Source: Paenibacillus cymbidii
GTDB lineage: Bacteria > Bacillota > Bacilli > Paenibacillales > NBRC-103111
DNA: 64,000 nt
Assembly (NCBI RefSeq): GCF_004764705.1
Contig: NZ_SHLX01000016.1
Location: forward strand, 124,001 to 188,000
Direction: 5' to 3'
Part shown: positions 16,353-25,053 of the stretch, in pieces
Position numbering within the stretch: position 1 is the first letter of the stretch
How the letters are laid out: each line of letters opens with the position of its first letter
Translations under genes and position numbers: made by a program
Notes under the pieces: model-generated
Databases searched by the model: none
What the model was told of the DNA's origin: nothing
The model's input: only the letters and a program-made list of their open reading frames with translations

Positions 16353-17534
16353 ATGGAAAGGCAGCATATGACCGGCGACAGCTCGTTGTTGAAATCGATC
16401 AACCAGACGACGCTGCTGGCGATCATCCGCCATCATGCGCCGATCTCGCGGGCCGAGCTGGCCAAACGGACGAAGCTGACCCGGGCGACCGTATCTGCGC
16501 TCGTCGAGCCGCTCATCGCCCGCCATCTGGTGGCGGAGACCGGCATCGGTCCGTCCAGCGGCGGACGCAAGCCGCTGCTGCTGGAAGTAAACCGATCCGG
16601 CGGCTACGTCATCGGCGTCGACTTGCAGGCTACTTCGCTGCTGCTGCTTGTCGCCGATCTGGCCGGTGGCAAAGTGGAGCGCATTTGCGCCGAATATGAG
16701 CGGCCGGACGATCCGGAGGCGACGCGCGACCAGTTGCTCTCGCTGATCGAGCAGGCGCGCGGCCGGTTGCCGGCTTCGCCGCTCGGGTTGTGCGCCGTGG
16801 GCATCGGCGTTCACGGCTTCGTCCGGCATCCGGGCGAAACGATAAGGTTCGTGCCGCATTTTGGCTGGAAGCGGGTCGATTGGAAAGCGGAGATGGAGGC
16901 GCGGCTCGGCGTGCCGGTGTGGATCGACAACGAGGCGAATTTGGCCGCGCTTGGCGAGCTGGAGACGGACGAAACGGCCGCTTTGACCGATATGCTGTAT
17001 GTCAGCGTCGGCGCCGGAATCGGCGCCGGACTCATTCTCGCCGGCGAAGTATTCCGCGGCCGGCGCGGTTATGCGGGCGAAGTCGGGCATACGACGATCG
17101 TGCAGGGAGGCCTTGCGTGCACATGCGGCAACAAGGGCTGCCTCGAAATGTACGCGTCGGAGAAAGCGTTCGCCGCCATGCTCGATTTGCCGTACCGGCC
17201 GGGCTTCACGGAGCGGGCGCTGAAGCTGCTCGAAGCCGGCGATATGCGCGCTCATGCCGCTTTGGCCGATATCGGCGCCAGTCTCGGATCCGGCATCGTC
17301 AATATGATGCACACCTTCGATCCGCAGGCGGTAGTTGTCGGCAATGCGATCGCCCGCTACAAACGCTGGCTGGCGCCGGCGATCGAACAGGCGCTCGGCA
17401 ATCGCTTGCCGTTCGTCGACTACGGTTCGGTTGCGATTCGTTTCTCCGTGCTCGGGGACGAAGCTTGTGCGACCGGCGCCGTATTTCTCGGCATTCGCCG
17501 GTTGTTCGAGCTGCAGGACCGGCAGCCGGCGTAA
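16353..17534 (+). CDS. xylR: ROK-family transcriptional repressor, XylR type
   Basis: 393-aa regulator with an N-terminal winged helix (residues about 15-75: TLLAIIRHHAPISRAELAKR...TRATVSALV) and a ROK sugar-kinase-like domain. The ROK zinc site CTCGNKGCLEMY and the GIGVHGFV and VSVGAGIGAGLIL motifs are visible. Its neighbour xylB suggests that xylose is the inducer. ATG 16353 follows AAAGGGAGTGGGG; an in-frame codon at 16320 has no ribosome binding site. A TACAAT box at 16299-16304 is the likely -10. Whether it also controls distant xylose genes cannot be seen here. Confidence 0.88.
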   Translation: MERQHMTGDSSLLKSINQTTLLAIIRHHAPISRAELAKRTKLTRATVSALVEPLIARHLVAETGIGPSSGGRKPLLLEVNRSGGYVIGVDLQATSLLLLVADLAGGKVERICAEYERPDDPEATRDQLLSLIEQARGRLPASPLGLCAVGIGVHGFVRHPGETIRFVPHFGWKRVDWKAEMEARLGVPVWIDNEANLAALGELETDETAALTDMLYVSVGAGIGAGLILAGEVFRGRRGYAGEVGHTTIVQGGLACTCGNKGCLEMYASEKAFAAMLDLPYRPGFTERALKLLEAGDMRAHAALADIGASLGSGIVNMMHTFDPQAVVVGNAIARYKRWLAPAIEQALGNRLPFVDYGSVAIRFSVLGDEACATGAVFLGIRRLFELQDRQPA

Positions 17535-17540
17535 CCTCAC

Positions 17541-17578
17541 AAAGGCTGCCGTGCCCCATAACAGGGCAGGCAGCCTTT
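17541..17578. terminator. Hairpin between convergent xylR and CAP gene
   Basis: AAAGGCTGCC...GGCAGCCTTT with an inner GCCC/GGGC pairing. T-runs are short, so termination is probable but not certain. Confidence 0.55.
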
Positions 17579-17598
17579 GCGCGTTCGTTGCGGCAAGA

Positions 17599-18234
17599 TC
17601 AGCTCGTAAATTCTTGCGTCCAGTAGTACCCGTAGGATCCGCCCTGGGCCAAGCCGACGCCGATTTTCGTATAGTTGGCGTTCAGGATGTTGGCGCGGTG
17701 TCCGGCGGAGTTCATCCATGCATCGACGACCGCAGCCGGGCTCGTTTGTCCCGCGGCGATGTTTTCGCCGGCGTAGCCGTAGGAAATGCCGAAGCTTTGC
17801 ATCATATCGAACGGCGAGCCGTACGTTGGCGAGGTGTGCGAGAAGTAGTTGTTGTCGCGCATGTCCTCGGATTTGTAGCGGGCTACGCGGGCCAGCTGCC
17901 AGTCGTTTGCGAGCGGCGACAAGCCTTGTTTGGCGCGTTCGGCGTTGATCAGGTCGACCACTTGCGTCTCCCACGATTGTTCGGCCGCGGTGCCCGGTAT
18001 ATGAATCGTTTGTTGCGGATAAATCAAGTTCGGATCGGCGAGCTGGGGATTCGCAGCCGTCAGCTCGGACAAGCCGATCTGGAATTTGGCGGCGATTTTC
18101 CAAAGCGTGTCGCCGGAGACGACGGTGTAATTCGTTGCGCTTGCGGCCGACGACGTTCGCGGATAGGCGGCGAACGATACGGACATGGCGATGGCGCAAG
18201 TGGCGAGCATCCATTTGAACGTTCGAGTTTGCAC
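17599..18234 (-). CDS. Secreted LysM-CAP (SCP/PR1) domain protein
   Basis: 211-aa exported protein with a signal peptide (residues 1-31, ending in TSSAASA), one LysM domain (NYTVVSGDTLWKIAAKFQIG, about 34-80) that would hold it on peptidoglycan, and a C-terminal CAP domain (about 90-210) with QVVDLINAERAKQGLSPL, the FSHTSPTYGSPFDMM segment, AGENIAAG and MNSAGHRANILN. The same domain order is known in YkwD/SafA-like spore or wall proteins of Bacillales. CAP domains in bacteria have no agreed enzymatic role. It is monocistronic. Confidence 0.88.
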   Translation of the reverse strand: MQTRTFKWMLATCAIAMSVSFAAYPRTSSAASATNYTVVSGDTLWKIAAKFQIGLSELTAANPQLADPNLIYPQQTIHIPGTAAEQSWETQVVDLINAERAKQGLSPLANDWQLARVARYKSEDMRDNNYFSHTSPTYGSPFDMMQSFGISYGYAGENIAAGQTSPAAVVDAWMNSAGHRANILNANYTKIGVGLAQGGSYGYYWTQEFTS

Positions 18235-18440
18235 GTGTCGTTCCTCCTGTACGTTGTTTTTTGGGTTTCGCGCCGCCGTTGCCGGCTGACGGTCCGCCCA
18301 GTCGGTTCCGTTCCATCATAAAGCATCGGTTGCACGATCGAAACCCCATAATGTTGGAAAAATTGGTGCCATACAGTTACGGCTTGACAACGTTCGCGGC
18401 CTCGACTTGGCCGGAAGAGCAGGAACTGGATAGGAATAGG

Positions 18441-18469
18441 TTGAAATGTCCGGATTTTTGTGGTAAAGT
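18441..18469 (+). promoter_or_regulatory. tRNA-Lys promoter
   Basis: TTGAAA (18441-18446), 17-bp spacer, TAAAGT (18464-18469), ending 14 bp before the mature tRNA 5' end. Confidence 0.6.
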
Positions 18470-18483
18470 CATAATTGCTCTTC

Positions 18484-18556
18484 GGGTCCGTAGCTCAGCT
18501 GGCAGAGCAGTTGACTCTTAATCATCAGGTCGTGGGTTCGATCCCCACCGGGCCTA
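18484..18556 (+). tRNA. tRNA-Lys (CUU)
   Basis: 73-nt cloverleaf: acceptor GGGTCCG/CGGGCCT, D-arm GCTC..GAGC, anticodon loop CTCTTAA giving anticodon CUU, T-arm GTGGG-TTCGATC-CCCAC, discriminator A. CCA is not encoded. The anticodon stem GTTGA/TCATC contains one T-T mismatch, and the acceptor ends in a G-U pair. Confidence 0.9.
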
Positions 18557-18647
18557 TACGCAAGTGAAACGAACGAGGACAAGCAGTCCGGCATCCTGAA
18601 GCCGAGGCTGCTTTCTTCCATTTTGGGCCATGTTTCGGAGGTGCCGG

Positions 18648-19421
18648 ATGTTTGCGGAAGAACGTTATATCAGAATCGTCGAGCAAGTCAGCAGCCAGGG
18701 CAAAGCTACCGTAGGCGAGCTTAGCGCAGCGCTTGGCGTGTCGCCGGTGACGATTCGCCGCGATCTGGAGACGCTGGAGGCGCGGCGGCTGCTCGTGCGC
18801 ACCCATGGCGGCGCGATGCCGGCGGACAACGAGCCGCTCGAAGTGGCGCAGGAGCGCTCGTTCAACGAAAAGGCGGGCGCGCTGGCCGCCGAGAAGCTGC
18901 GCATCGCCGAAGCCGCGGCGCAGCTCGTGAAAGACGAGGAAGCGATTCTGCTGACGCCGGGTACGACCAACATGCTGCTGGCGCGTCTGCTTGCCGGCAA
19001 ACGGGCGCTTACGGTCGTGACGAATGCGGCGAACATCGCCATCCAGCTCAGCGAAACCGGCGACGCCGACGTCCATCTGATCGGCGGCATCATGCGGCGC
19101 AAGTCGTTCGGGCTGGTCGGTCCGCAAGGCGAAATGGCGCTGCGAGGCATTCGCGTCGACAAGCTGTTCCTCGGCGTGGACGGCCTCGACTTCGACGCCG
19201 GCCTGACCACGCCGAACATTCAGGAAGCGAGCATCAACCGGACGATGATCGACATCGCCAAACAAGTGATCGTCGTCGCCGACCACAGCAAGTTCGGCCG
19301 GGTCATGTTTTCCCGCATCGCCGGATTGGACGCCGTTCATACCGTCATTTCCGATAAAATGCTGCCGAACCAGGCGGCCGATCGCCTTCGCGAGCTAGGC
19401 ATCGAGCTTATTTTAGTCTAG
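18648..19421 (+). CDS. DeoR-family regulator of the galactose operon
   Basis: 257-aa DeoR-type repressor with an N-terminal helix-turn-helix (residues 3-58: ERYIRIVEQVSSQGKATVGE...SPVTIRRDLETLE) and a C-terminal sugar-phosphate sensor domain with LTPGTTNMLLARLL, GGIMRRKSFGLVGPQ and VVADHSKFGRV. ATG 18648 follows GGAGGTG with 5 bases spacing. It lies directly ahead of galK-galE-galT in the same direction, so it is inferred to control them, responding to a phosphorylated sugar. AAACGA motifs before galK and before its own gene could be its operators. Most Firmicute gal operons use LacI-type GalR, so this is a variant arrangement. Confidence 0.85.
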   Translation: MFAEERYIRIVEQVSSQGKATVGELSAALGVSPVTIRRDLETLEARRLLVRTHGGAMPADNEPLEVAQERSFNEKAGALAAEKLRIAEAAAQLVKDEEAILLTPGTTNMLLARLLAGKRALTVVTNAANIAIQLSETGDADVHLIGGIMRRKSFGLVGPQGEMALRGIRVDKLFLGVDGLDFDAGLTTPNIQEASINRTMIDIAKQVIVVADHSKFGRVMFSRIAGLDAVHTVISDKMLPNQAADRLRELGIELILV

Positions 19422-19435
19422 ACGAAACCGCATTT

Positions 19436-19490
19436 TTGACATAAAATAGGGTTGAAACGAAAGTAAACGAAACGAAGTTATCACAAACGA
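19436..19490 (+). promoter_or_regulatory. galK promoter with phased AAACGA repeats
   Basis: TTGACA at 19436-19441 is the only strong -35 candidate; the -10 falls in a weak region around 19459-19464. AAACGA occurs at 19455, 19465 and 19485 (spacings of 10 and 20 bp) with AACGAA also at 19471. DeoR-family repressors commonly bind direct repeats containing AACGAAA or TTTCGTT, so this is a good operator candidate. Confidence 0.55.
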
Positions 19491-19511
19491 TCAAATGTGG
19501 AGGGCGCATTC

Positions 19512-20693
19512 ATGAGCAATACCAATCGTTTGCTCGATCAATTTATCGAGCTGTATGGCGGCGACCGGGCCGCGATCCGCGTGTTTCACGCTCCCGGCCG
19601 CGTCAATCTGATCGGCGAACATACCGATTACAACGGCGGCTACGTGTTTCCGGCTGCGCTTACTTTCGGCACGACGATGCTGATTCGGAAGCGCGACGAC
19701 CGCACGGTGCGGTTTGCTTCGACGAACTTTCCGCTGCGCAAGGACATCGCCGCAGACGGGATGGCTTACGCCAAGGAAGACGACTGGATCAACTACCCGA
19801 AAGCGATGTTCGTTCATCTCGGGCAGCGCGGCTACACGTTCGGCGGCTACGACATCATGTTCCACGGCGAAATTCCGAACGGTGCCGGATTGTCCTCCTC
19901 GGCGTCGATTGAAGTGGTGACCGGCTACGGCCTGCTGGCAACGGAAGGCGTCGCCGATATCGACAAAGTGCAGTTGGCGCTTATTGCCCAGGAATGCGAA
20001 AACAAGTTCATCGGCGTCAATTGCGGCATTATGGACCAGTTCACGGTGGCGATGGGGCGCAAGGACCATGCGATTCTGCTGATGTGCGGGACGCTGGCGT
20101 ACGAGCATGTGCCGTTCCAGGCGCAAGGCTACAAAATCGTCATCGGCAACACGAACAAGAAGCGCGGTCTCGTCGATTCCGAATACAACGCCCGCCGCGC
20201 GCAATGCGAGCAGGCGGTGCAAGATTTGCGCGCGGCTTATCCGCAGTTGAACCTGCTGGGCGAGCTGAATAAGACGCAGTTCGCCGAAAGCGCCGCGCTC
20301 ATTCCGGATGAAACGGTGCGCAAGCGGGCGCGCCACGTGATCGAAGAAAACGATCGCGTGCTCGAATCGGTCGAGGCGCTGCGCGGCAACGACCTTGTCC
20401 GTTTCGGCAAGCTGATGATCGCTTCGCACGAATCGTTGCGCGACTTATATGAAGTGACATGCAAGGAACTTGACGTGATGGTGGAAGAGGCGCTGCGCAC
20501 GGAAGGCGTGCTCGGTTCGCGCATGACCGGCGCAGGCTTCGGCGGATGCACGGTATCGTTGGTCGAGGAAGATCAGGTGGAAACGTTTATTCGCCAGGTG
20601 GGCGAGGCGTATGAAGCGCGGACCGGGTTGAAGCCGGCGTTCTACGTCGCCGATATCGGCGACGGAGTGACCGAAATTAGCGAGGGGGAATAA
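19512..20693 (+). CDS. galK: Galactokinase
   Basis: 393-aa GHMP kinase that phosphorylates alpha-D-galactose to galactose 1-phosphate, the first step of the Leloir pathway. The galactokinase signature GRVNLIGEHTDYNGGYVF lies at about residues 29-46, the ATP-binding motif PNGAGLSSSASIE at about 120-132, and the GHMP C-terminal motif RMTGAGFGGCTVSLV near residue 340. Length is typical. ATG 19512 follows GGAGGGCG; the in-frame ATG at 19497 precedes this site. First enzyme gene of the gal operon, 4 bp before galE. Confidence 0.95.
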   Translation: MSNTNRLLDQFIELYGGDRAAIRVFHAPGRVNLIGEHTDYNGGYVFPAALTFGTTMLIRKRDDRTVRFASTNFPLRKDIAADGMAYAKEDDWINYPKAMFVHLGQRGYTFGGYDIMFHGEIPNGAGLSSSASIEVVTGYGLLATEGVADIDKVQLALIAQECENKFIGVNCGIMDQFTVAMGRKDHAILLMCGTLAYEHVPFQAQGYKIVIGNTNKKRGLVDSEYNARRAQCEQAVQDLRAAYPQLNLLGELNKTQFAESAALIPDETVRKRARHVIEENDRVLESVEALRGNDLVRFGKLMIASHESLRDLYEVTCKELDVMVEEALRTEGVLGSRMTGAGFGGCTVSLVEEDQVETFIRQVGEAYEARTGLKPAFYVADIGDGVTEISEGE

Positions 20694-20697
20694 AACA

Positions 20698-21684
20698 ATG
20701 GCCATTCTCGTCACCGGCGGAGCCGGATATATCGGATCGCATACGGTAGCCGAATTGCTGGCGAACGGCGAAGAGGTCGTCATCGCCGACTCGCTTTATC
20801 AAGGGCACCGGGAAGCGGTGCTCGGCGGCAAGCTGTATGTCGGCGACATTCGCGACGGCGAGTTTCTCGATACCATTTTCCGCGAAAATGAAATCGAAGC
20901 CGTCATCCACTTTGCCGCCAACTCGCTCGTCGGGGAAAGCATGCAGAATCCCGGCAAATATTATCACAACAACGTGTACGGCACGCTCTGCCTGCTGGAG
21001 AAAATGACGGCAAACGGCGTTCGCGCCATCGTGTTTTCGTCGACGGCCGCTACTTACGGCGAACCGGAACGGGTGCCGATCCGCGAGGAAGACCGCACGC
21101 TGCCGACGAACGCCTACGGCGAAACGAAGCTGGCGATGGAAAAGATGATGCGCTGGTTCGACACCGCGCACGGGGTCAAATTCGTGTCGCTGCGCTATTT
21201 CAACGCGGCCGGCGCGCACGAAAGCGGCACGATCGGCGAAGACCATTCGCCGGAAACGCATCTTGTGCCGCTTATCCTGCAAGTGCCGCTTGGCAAACGC
21301 AGCCACATTTCCGTCTATGGCGACGACTATCCGACGGAGGACGGCACCTGCATTCGCGACTATCTGCACGTCTCCGACCTGGCCGACGCCCATCTGCTGG
21401 CGCTGAAGCGGCTGCGCGAAGGCGGCGACAGCGCCGTCTACAACCTTGGCAGCGGCAAAGGCTTCTCCGTCAAGGCAATGATCGAAGTGGCGCGCAGCGT
21501 GACCGGCCATCCGATTCCGGCGGTGGTGGAAGGCCGCCGCGCCGGCGATCCGGCCGTGCTGATCGCCTCTTCGGAGAAGGCGCGCGCCGAGCTCGGCTGG
21601 GTACCGAAGCGCGACAGCCTGGAAGCGATTATTTCGACGGCGTGGCAATGGCATCGCCATCACCCGGACGGATACGCGGAATAA
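20698..21684 (+). CDS. galE: UDP-glucose 4-epimerase
   Basis: 328-aa short-chain dehydrogenase-type epimerase interconverting UDP-galactose and UDP-glucose with bound NAD. It has the Rossmann motif GGAGYIGSHT at residues 7-16, the catalytic Ser/Thr region SSTAATYG, the YGETK active-site pair, LRYFNAAGAH, and the C-terminal substrate loop segment GRRAGDPAVLIASSEKA. Starts 4 bp after galK and ends 17 bp before galT, in keeping with one transcript. Confidence 0.95.
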   Translation: MAILVTGGAGYIGSHTVAELLANGEEVVIADSLYQGHREAVLGGKLYVGDIRDGEFLDTIFRENEIEAVIHFAANSLVGESMQNPGKYYHNNVYGTLCLLEKMTANGVRAIVFSSTAATYGEPERVPIREEDRTLPTNAYGETKLAMEKMMRWFDTAHGVKFVSLRYFNAAGAHESGTIGEDHSPETHLVPLILQVPLGKRSHISVYGDDYPTEDGTCIRDYLHVSDLADAHLLALKRLREGGDSAVYNLGSGKGFSVKAMIEVARSVTGHPIPAVVEGRRAGDPAVLIASSEKARAELGWVPKRDSLEAIISTAWQWHRHHPDGYAE

Positions 21685-21701
21685 AGAGAGGATCCATTAC
21701 C

Positions 21702-23333
21702 ATGACTAGCGATCAAGCCGTGGGCTTAGGCAACGAAAGCGGAGACATTCGCGGCGAACTGGAGCGGCTTCTGGCGTTCGCCTTGCGCGAGCGGCTGCTG
21801 GAGCGTGCCGACGTTGTTGCGGCGCGCAATGCGCTGCTCGATTTGTTCGGCATTGCCGAGCCGCTGGATGAAGCGGCAAGCGACGCCGTATGGGCGTCCG
21901 CCGCGCCGGACAGCGCCGTGCCGATGCTGGAGCGGCTGCTCGATTATGCCCTGGCGACCGGCTTGTTGCCGGACAATACAACCACACAGCGCGATTTGCT
22001 CGATACGCGAATCATGGGCTTGCTCATGCCGCGCCAGTCGGAGATCGAGCGGCGTTTCCTGGAGACGGAGCGGCAGTTTGGCATCACGCAGGCGACGGAC
22101 GACTATTACCGCCTGTCGATCGCTTCGACGTACATCCGGATGGACCGCATCCGCAAAAACGATTACTGGTTGACGCCGACAGCTTACGGCGATCTGGAAA
22201 TTACCGTCAACTTGTCCAAGCCGGAGAAAGACCCGACAGAAATCGCCGCGGAGCGCAGCGCCCCGCAAAGCCATTATCCGAAATGCCTGCTCTGCGTCGA
22301 AAATGTCGGCTACGCCGGCCGCGTCAATCATCCCGCGCGGCAAAACCATCGCGTTATTCCGGTCGAACTGGATGAATCTGCATGGTACATGCAGTATTCA
22401 CCGTATGTGTACTACAACGAGCACTGCATCGTATTCAGCGGCAAGCATTCGCCGATGCGCATCAACGCCGCGACGTTCGAACGGCTGCTCGATTTTATCG
22501 GCCGGTTCCCGCATTATTTTGTCGGCTCGAACGCGGATTTGCCGATTGTCGGCGGTTCGATTCTGAACCACGACCATTTCCAGGGCGGGCGCCATGTGTT
22601 CCCGATGGAGAAGGCGCCGGTCGAGCGGACGTTTGTCAGCGACGATCATCCCGGCGTTACGGCAGGCGTCGTGCGGTGGCCGATGTCGGTCATCCGGCTG
22701 GCGGGCGACGAGCCGGCCGCTTTGTTGCGCGCCGCTTCGCATTTCCTGGACTCCTGGCGCGGCTACAGCGATCCGACGGCCGATATCGCCGCCTTTACGG
22801 CCAGCGCTGGCGGCAATGGCGGCGAGCCCACGCCGCACAACACGATAACGCCGATCGCGCGGCGCAGCGCGTCGGGCGGCTACGAGCTCGACCTTGTGCT
22901 TCGCAACAACCGGACGACGGCGGAGCATCCGTTCGGCTTGTTCCATCCGCATGAGCCGCTGCACCATATCAAGAAGGAAAATATCGGTTTGATCGAAGTG
23001 ATGGGCCTGGCGGTGCTGCCGGGCCGCTTGCAGCAGGAAATGGCCGCCATCCGGCGAATGTTAACGGGAGTCGAAGCGTTGCCTGCCGATTGGACGCAGC
23101 AGCCGGGCCATCCGCTGTATAAGCATGCGGCCTGGATCGCGCGGCTGACCGCGGCGGCGGGAAAGGCGATGAGCGACGAAGAGGCGGCAGCGCTGCTCCG
23201 CCGGGAGGTCGGCGACATCTTCCTGCAAGTGCTCGAGGACGCCGGCGTGTACAAGCGTACGGGCGGTGGACAAGCGGCGTTTGACCGCCTGTTCGATGCG
23301 CTCGGATACCGTCCGTTTGCAACGACGGACTAA
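21702..23333 (+). CDS. galT: Galactose-1-phosphate uridylyltransferase, type 2
   Basis: 543-aa type-2 (Firmicute) GalT, much longer than the proteobacterial HIT-type enzyme. It transfers UMP from UDP-glucose to galactose 1-phosphate. The active-site segment NHDHFQGGRHVFPMEKAP (about residues 287-304) contains the HxHxQ-like triad, and other family blocks are SHYPKCLLCVENVGYAGRVN, PYVYYNEHCIVFSG and PHNTITPIAR. ATG 21702 follows AGAGAGG. It is some 40 residues longer than many homologues, chiefly by a divergent N-terminus. Third enzyme of the operon. Confidence 0.93.
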   Translation: MTSDQAVGLGNESGDIRGELERLLAFALRERLLERADVVAARNALLDLFGIAEPLDEAASDAVWASAAPDSAVPMLERLLDYALATGLLPDNTTTQRDLLDTRIMGLLMPRQSEIERRFLETERQFGITQATDDYYRLSIASTYIRMDRIRKNDYWLTPTAYGDLEITVNLSKPEKDPTEIAAERSAPQSHYPKCLLCVENVGYAGRVNHPARQNHRVIPVELDESAWYMQYSPYVYYNEHCIVFSGKHSPMRINAATFERLLDFIGRFPHYFVGSNADLPIVGGSILNHDHFQGGRHVFPMEKAPVERTFVSDDHPGVTAGVVRWPMSVIRLAGDEPAALLRAASHFLDSWRGYSDPTADIAAFTASAGGNGGEPTPHNTITPIARRSASGGYELDLVLRNNRTTAEHPFGLFHPHEPLHHIKKENIGLIEVMGLAVLPGRLQQEMAAIRRMLTGVEALPADWTQQPGHPLYKHAAWIARLTAAAGKAMSDEEAAALLRREVGDIFLQVLEDAGVYKRTGGGQAAFDRLFDALGYRPFATTD

Positions 23334-23361
23334 ATCTTTCCCTCTAAAGGAGTCGATCATC

Positions 23362-24294
23362 GTGGCAGCAGCAGTAACCGTGAAGGAAATCGAGTACGGC
23401 CCGTGGGGTCATTGCGTGGAAGTTTCCAACGGCATCGTCGATGTGGTGGCGACGCTCGATTTTGGCCCGCGTCTCATCCGGTTCGGGTTTACGGGCGGGG
23501 ACAACCTGTTCCTGGAAGATACGGAGCGGAAGGTCGTCAGCAGCGGCGAGCGGTTCGCGCCGGTCGGCGGCGGCAGCTGGCACATTTACGGCGGCCATCG
23601 GCTCTGGTCCGGTCCGGAAGCGGAACCGCGCACCACGTATCCCGACAACGAGCCGGTCGCCTGGGAGGCATTGGCCGACGGCATCGTGCTGACGCCGCCG
23701 CAAGAGCAATGGACCCAGCTGCAGAAGCAAATGGAAGTGCGGCTTGATGCCGCAACGAGCACCGTGACAGTCGTTCACCGCATTACGAACGCCGGTCCGT
23801 GGGCGGTGACGTTTGCGCCGTGGGCGCTGTCGGTCATGGCTCCGGGCGGCAAGGCGATCGTCCCGCAAGTGCAGCGCGAAACGGGGCTGCTGGCCAACCG
23901 GATCATCTCCGTTTGGTCCTACGCCCGAATGAACGATCCGCGCATCGCCTGGGGCGAGCGGTTCATCACGCTGCAGCAGGACCGGACGATGCCGCCGTTC
24001 AAAATCGGCACCAACAACGAAGAAGGCTGGGCCGCTTATCACAACGGCGGCAACTTGTTCGTCAAGCGTTACGAGCACCGGCAGGAAGGCACGTATCCCG
24101 ATAACGGCGTATCGTTCGAAACCTATACCAACGAGCTGTTTCTGGAGTTGGAAACGCTCGGCGAGCTGAAGCCGGTCGCCCCCGGCGAAACGGTGAAGCA
24201 TACCGAAACGTGGGAACTGTATAAGGCCGACTCGCTGCCGTACGCGGACGAAACGGAACTGAGCCGCGTATTGCGGGAGATTACAGGACGGTAG
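23362..24294 (+). CDS. DUF4380 / aldose-epimerase-fold protein of the gal operon
   Basis: 310-aa beta-rich cytoplasmic protein resembling DUF4380 and the galactose mutarotase-like superfamily: GHCVEVSNGIVDVVATLDFGPR at the N-terminus (20 residues shown in part here by positions 13-34), IYGGHRLWSGPEAEPRTTYP, and ITNAGPWAVTFAPWALSVM. The start is GTG at 23362, 9 bases after AAAGGAG. Since the operon lacks a recognisable galM, this protein might supply mutarotase activity, but the catalytic His/Glu pattern of GalM is not clear to me. Last gene of the operon, 28 bp after galT. Confidence 0.72.
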   Translation: MAAAVTVKEIEYGPWGHCVEVSNGIVDVVATLDFGPRLIRFGFTGGDNLFLEDTERKVVSSGERFAPVGGGSWHIYGGHRLWSGPEAEPRTTYPDNEPVAWEALADGIVLTPPQEQWTQLQKQMEVRLDAATSTVTVVHRITNAGPWAVTFAPWALSVMAPGGKAIVPQVQRETGLLANRIISVWSYARMNDPRIAWGERFITLQQDRTMPPFKIGTNNEEGWAAYHNGGNLFVKRYEHRQEGTYPDNGVSFETYTNELFLELETLGELKPVAPGETVKHTETWELYKADSLPYADETELSRVLREITGR

Positions 24295-24444
24295 ATGCCG
24301 GGCGCCGGCAGGGCATGCTCCTAATGGCGAGAATAGGCGCGGCAGACCGGGGGAGAGGCGAACAAATTGCGGCGCGACGCGCTTTTCCCCTTTTGCTTCC
24401 TCCGAAACCATGGTAAGATGGACTATAGTGCATGAAGGTCAAGT

Positions 24445-24468
24445 CCCGGCTCCGTTGCCGGGTTTTTG
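24445..24468 (+). terminator. Intrinsic terminator downstream of gal operon
   Basis: CCCGGC / GCCGGG with 6-nt loop and TTTTT. It is 150 bp past the last gal gene. The 24295-24444 interval shows no coding sequence, only a GC-rich patch. Confidence 0.75.
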
Positions 24469-24569
24469 GCCATCTGCGCACTGCGGACGTTCGTGAATAA
24501 CGGGATAAACGCTGATGATGCGCTTGCCCTTTTTGTGACATGGACACTTGCCTGGAGGGGGATAAGCTT

Positions 24570-24956
24570 TTGCTGAAGAGAACGTTGATTGGCTTGCTTC
24601 GCAGTCATGAACAGACCGGGGACAAGGCAAAGGATCCTGCGCTGAAGACGAAATTTTACAAGCTTTCCAAGGATAAGGCGTGGGAAGAAGTAACGACTTT
24701 GCTGAAGAAATTAAACGGCTATCGCGTGCTGCACGAGGTCAAGAACGTCGGCGAAATTACGATGGAGAAGAAGACGATTACCGGACGCAGGCAAGATATT
24801 ACGATGACGGTCATCAGCGTTTCCCCAGTCAAGACAGCCATCGATATTTATTCGGCTTCGCGCGGTTCGCTCGGCGACCTCGGTTCCAATTACCGGACCA
24901 TTCTGCAGCTGTATCGCATCCTCGACCAGCGGCTCGCCAATTACAAGGACAGATAA
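24570..24956 (+). CDS. Small cytosolic protein, DUF1499-like
   Basis: 128-aa soluble protein, beginning (TTG start at 24570) LKRTLIGLLRSHEQTGD and containing FYKLSKDKAWEEVTTLLKKL, GEITMEKKTITGRRQDITM and DIYSASRGSLGDLGSNYRTI. The overall pattern resembles DUF1499-type proteins, though I am only moderately sure of the family. GGAGGGG stands 9 bases before the TTG. No signal peptide or membrane helix. It is alone between the gal terminator and a shared terminator with tpx. Role unknown. Confidence 0.65.
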   Translation: MLKRTLIGLLRSHEQTGDKAKDPALKTKFYKLSKDKAWEEVTTLLKKLNGYRVLHEVKNVGEITMEKKTITGRRQDITMTVISVSPVKTAIDIYSASRGSLGDLGSNYRTILQLYRILDQRLANYKDR

Positions 24957-24989
24957 GCCGACTGCGGCACACCAATCGTTCGAAAAACG

Positions 24990-25026
24990 CAAAAACAGCG
25001 GGAAGCCGCAAGCTATCCCGCTGTTT
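24990..25026. terminator. Bidirectional terminator, DUF1499-like gene and tpx
   Basis: AAAAACAGCGGGA...TCCCGCTGTTT hairpin between convergent genes. Confidence 0.82.
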
Positions 25027-25053
25027 CTGCGACCATGGAAGGGAAACGTTCCC

